DNA from: DASXRA01 sp046734315 | Lineage (GTDB): Bacteria; Actinomycetota; Actinomycetes; Mycobacteriales; Jatrophihabitantaceae | Direction of reading: 5' to 3' | DNA: 17,373 nt | Assembly: GCA_046734315.1 (NCBI GenBank) | Contig: JBKPQY010000094.1 | Span: forward strand, 1-17,373 | Part shown: positions 15,194-17,373 of the stretch, piece after piece | Layout of the letters: every line of letters begins with the position of its first letter | Position numbering within the stretch: the first letter of the stretch is position 1 | Notes under the pieces: model-generated | Database searches by the model: none | Told to the model about the DNA's origin: nothing | Seen by the model: the letters and a program-made list of their open reading frames with translations, nothing else | Position numbers and translations under genes: made by a program

Positions 15194-16925
15194 CCGCGGA
15201 GGTACCCCTCGTGGTAGGCGGCGCACCGGCCGATGGTGTGGAGAGCTCCCCCGAGGTCAGCCGTACGGCCACGGTTCTGGGGTGGGCACGGCGTCACGGA
15301 CCGGTACTGACGACGGGAATCGAGCTGGCCCTGGCGGCCGCCTTTCTCATCTACCAGAGCACGCGGCTGTGGTTCTCCGCGGACGACTGGGACTTTCTCA
15401 TTGACCGCGACCTGTCGCATCACACGTTGCGAATGCTGTTCGCACCACACGGCGGCCACTGGTCGACATTGCCGATACTGAGCTATCGGGCCTTGTTCCA
15501 CATAGTCGGGCTGCGTAGCTACATGCCGTACGCACTCGTTGATATCGCCCTTCACATAGCGGTCTGCATTCTGCTGTGGTTACTGCTGCGCCGTGCCGGA
15601 CTCGGTTCATGGATTGCCGCAGGCGTCGTCGGTGTCATGGCATTCCTCGGCGCCGGGGCCGAGAACCTGTTATGGGATTTCCAGGTGGGCTTCGTCGGCG
15701 CAGTGGCATTCGGCCTGCTTGCCTTGCTGATCGTCGACCGGGATACGCCCCGCTTCGGCGGGCGAGACGCCGGGGCATGGGTGGCCGCGATTGCCAGCCT
15801 GATGTGTTCGGCCGTAGGGCTGGCCATGTTGGTGACGCTCGGCCTGTTTGTGTGGCTCCGGCGCGGCCTACGAACCGCGCTCGCGATCACCAGTGTTCCG
15901 TTGGCCGCCTATCTGGCCTGGTACATCGCCATAGGCCATGAGCACGGATCCATGGTTCGCCACCCCGGTCAGTACCTGCAGATTCCCGCCTACATGTGGA
16001 CCGGTCTGTCCGCCGTGTGGGCTAGGTGTCGGGGCTACCCAATTCAGGCGCCGTGCTGTTGGCCGTGCTGGTCGTACCGCTCCTGCTCAGCCGTACCGGG
16101 GACCGCCTGGCAACTCTCGCCATCGCCGGCATCGGCGGCGCGGTCGCCCTCTTTCTGGTGATCGGATTCGTGCGCGTCGGTCTCGGCCTGGACCAAGCGA
16201 AATCGTCACGCTACGTCTACGTTGCGGCAGCGCTGACGATCCCTGCGTTCGCATGGCTGGTCCAGTGGATCGCGCAGGGCCGCGCTCACGTGGCCGCAGC
16301 GGCGTTCGCCTTGCTCGTCGCGCTTTTCATGGTCAACGGGATCCAGCTCGCGGTGAGCTTCGCTGACAAGCGAGTACAAGACCTGGCTGGGCGCAAAGAC
16401 CGCCTCATCGCAGCGGAACAGCTCGTGCGCTCCGGCGACCGAACGCTGGGCGGCGTGGTCGACACGATCCCGGGGCCGACACTTAGCGTCACGAACCTCA
16501 AGAATCACACAATTCAGGCTGCAATCCCGTCGAAGCCCGTGACGCGGCAAGGCCTGCTCGACGCGTCAGCCTTTCTCCAGGTCGGGGTTTCGAGGACTCC
16601 GATTCCGGGCGTACCGCCGGCCGAGGATGTCCGTTGGAACGGCATCAGCGGCCGCCCGGCGTTCGTCGGCTGCGAGATAGGCACGGTTACCTCGGCCAGG
16701 CCGACGATCACGGTTCAGCTCGGCTCGGGCGGCGGCATGATCCAGATTGCGGCCGGGACCCCGCGCATCAATGTCGCGCTCGTTCGGGGCGGGCTGATCA
16801 GCGTCGCCAGCCAACCGAAGGTCTGGCCCGCCGTACCGTATTACATCGCGTCTGTCGCCCGTGACGCGCAGCTTCGCGTGACGTTCCGCGCGCCTGGGCG
16901 GGTCGGGGTCTGCACCAGTCCGTGA
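15190..16925 (+). pseudogene. Multi-spanning membrane protein, GT-C-like, second of the tandem pair, broken by one frameshift
   Basis: The reading frame from ATG 15190 encodes a paralogue of the 13298 protein: WFSADDWDFLIDRDL (61-75), HGGHWSTLPIL (87-97), VGLRSYMPY (106-114) and VDRDTPRFG match the same places. After about codon 278, near 16021, the frame gives cysteine/proline-rich nonsense and stops at 16161. The correct continuation starts two bases out of phase at 16026 (VSGLPNSGAVLLAV) and runs through hydrophobic segments, SSRYVYVAAAL and a beta-rich domain to the stop at 16923-16925. Adding one base at about 16024-16025 gives 578 residues, against 579 for the paralogue, and aligns WA-x-VSGLP with FA-R-PLHLP. 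The break may be a real mutation or an assembly error. If real, the downstream half (GTG 16026) is unlikely to work alone. The start at 15190 has no ribosome site and may depend on the leader ORF at 15155. Confidence 0.85.
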
Positions 16926-16949
16926 GCGTTCATCCAGCCCCGGAGAGCG

Positions 16950-17314
16950 TTAGATTCGCCCGTCGGCGACGGCCACGGTGATCCATGGGATGACCTCGTC
17001 GAGCATGTCGCTGAGCGACGTCGTGCACTCGAAGCCCAGCAGGCGCTTGGCCTTCTCCACCGACGGGATGCGCTTCTGCACGTCGTGCTCGTAGGCTTCG
17101 TCGTGCACGAACGTGAGCGGCGCATCGCCCTTGATCTTGCGCCAGATCAGCGCCGCCAGTTCGGTGACGGTCGTCGACTCGGCGGTGGAGATATTGAAGT
17201 CCTCGTTGCGCGCGGCGGGGGATTCCAGGCACGCGACGATGCCTCGGGCGAGATCGCCGCCGTACGTGTAGTGACGTATCTGGTCACCAGCGCCCAGGAT
17301 GTGCAGCGGGTCCT
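16950..17314 (-). CDS. NAD-dependent epimerase/dehydratase (extended SDR), C-terminal part
   Basis: The minus strand is open from the adapter junction to a TAA at 16950-16952, giving the last 120 residues of an extended short-chain dehydrogenase acting on nucleotide sugars. Recognisable parts are HILGAGDQIRHYTYGGDLA, the sequence around the substrate-binding turn in which the HYTYGGDLARGI element is the usual hydrophobic/aspartate contact (commonly HVDD or YVDD in relatives), then NEDFNISTAESTTVTELAAL and the C-terminal cap with PSVEKAKRLLGFECTTSL. The catalytic TGxxGxxG and YxxxK regions would lie to the right and are missing, so the exact substrate cannot be told. It would fit a sugar-nucleotide gene for the same glycan. 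Its 3' end is convergent with the broken membrane-protein gene, 24 bases apart. Confidence 0.85.
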
Positions 17315-17373
17315 CTGTCTCTTATACACATCTCCGAGCCCACGAGACGGCACTAAGGATCTCGTATGCCGTC
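17315..17373 (+). other. Illumina Nextera transposase end, index and P7 adapter (artefact)
   Basis: CTGTCTCTTATACACATCT at 17315-17333 is the Tn5 mosaic end, followed by CCGAGCCCACGAGAC (17334-17348), the Nextera read-2 handle. Next come ten bases, GGCACTAAGG (17349-17358), where an i7 index sits, and ATCTCGTATGCCGTC (17359-17373), the start of the P7 sequence. The minus strand translates here to the known artefact GDVYKRQ. This is library construction sequence and not part of the genome. Confidence 0.99.

Noticed and set aside
16026..16925. A separate gene starting at GTG 16026
   Set aside because: The protein starts in the middle of a paralogue's alignment with no ribosome site, and a single-base indel explains both halves.
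17147..17353. A minus-strand frame beginning in the adapter with GDVYKRQ
   Set aside because: Its N-terminus is adapter sequence and it is out of frame with the epimerase remnant.

Overview
The window is GC-rich DNA with the look of a free-living actinobacterium: strong G/C bias at third codon positions, frequent GTG starts, and an RmlB whose sequence and 331-residue length closely resemble the mycobacterial enzyme as I remember it. I cannot name the genus. The right end is not biological: positions 17315-17373 are an Illumina Nextera/P7 adapter read-through, so the genome sequence stops near 17314.

The locus makes and exports a rhamnose-containing surface polysaccharide. From left to right: (1) the N-terminal part of a minus-strand polytopic PIG-V-like mannosyltransferase, cut by the left edge (1-562). 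(2) A tight plus-strand run rmlB - rmlD - GT4 glycosyltransferase (663-3918), giving dTDP-L-rhamnose and a transferase. (3) A convergent minus-strand GT2 rhamnosyltransferase-like gene (3919-4914) whose stop codon directly abuts the stop of the GT4 gene. (4) A plus-strand run of methyltransferase with coiled coil - wzm - wzt - GT2/GT4 fusion (4982-10627), the core of an ABC-transporter-dependent polysaccharide pathway. (5) A convergent minus-strand YfhO-type membrane protein (10635-13088). (6) Two tandem plus-strand paralogous multi-spanning proteins (13298-15037 and 15190-16925), the second broken by a single frameshift near 16024. (7) The C-terminal end of a minus-strand NAD-dependent epimerase/dehydratase (16950-17314), running into the adapter.

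Proposed working model (inference): RmlB and RmlD supply dTDP-rhamnose, with rmlA and rmlC elsewhere. The GT2, GT4 and GT2-GT4 enzymes build the glycan on a lipid carrier in the cytoplasm. The coiled-coil methyltransferase may cap the non-reducing end. Wzm/Wzt exports the chain, with the C-terminal domain of Wzt possibly recognising the cap. The GT-C-like and YfhO-like membrane proteins may decorate the chain outside the membrane using lipid-linked sugars. The most noteworthy points are the methyltransferase/coiled-coil plus Wzt-C arrangement, which recalls the WbdD chain terminator and ruler of Gram-negative O-antigens; the fusion and separate versions of the same two glycosyltransferase modules; and the tandem membrane-protein family with its frameshift.

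No tRNA, rRNA, CRISPR array, insertion sequence or phage gene was seen. The longest gene-free stretch is about 209 bases (13089-13297).
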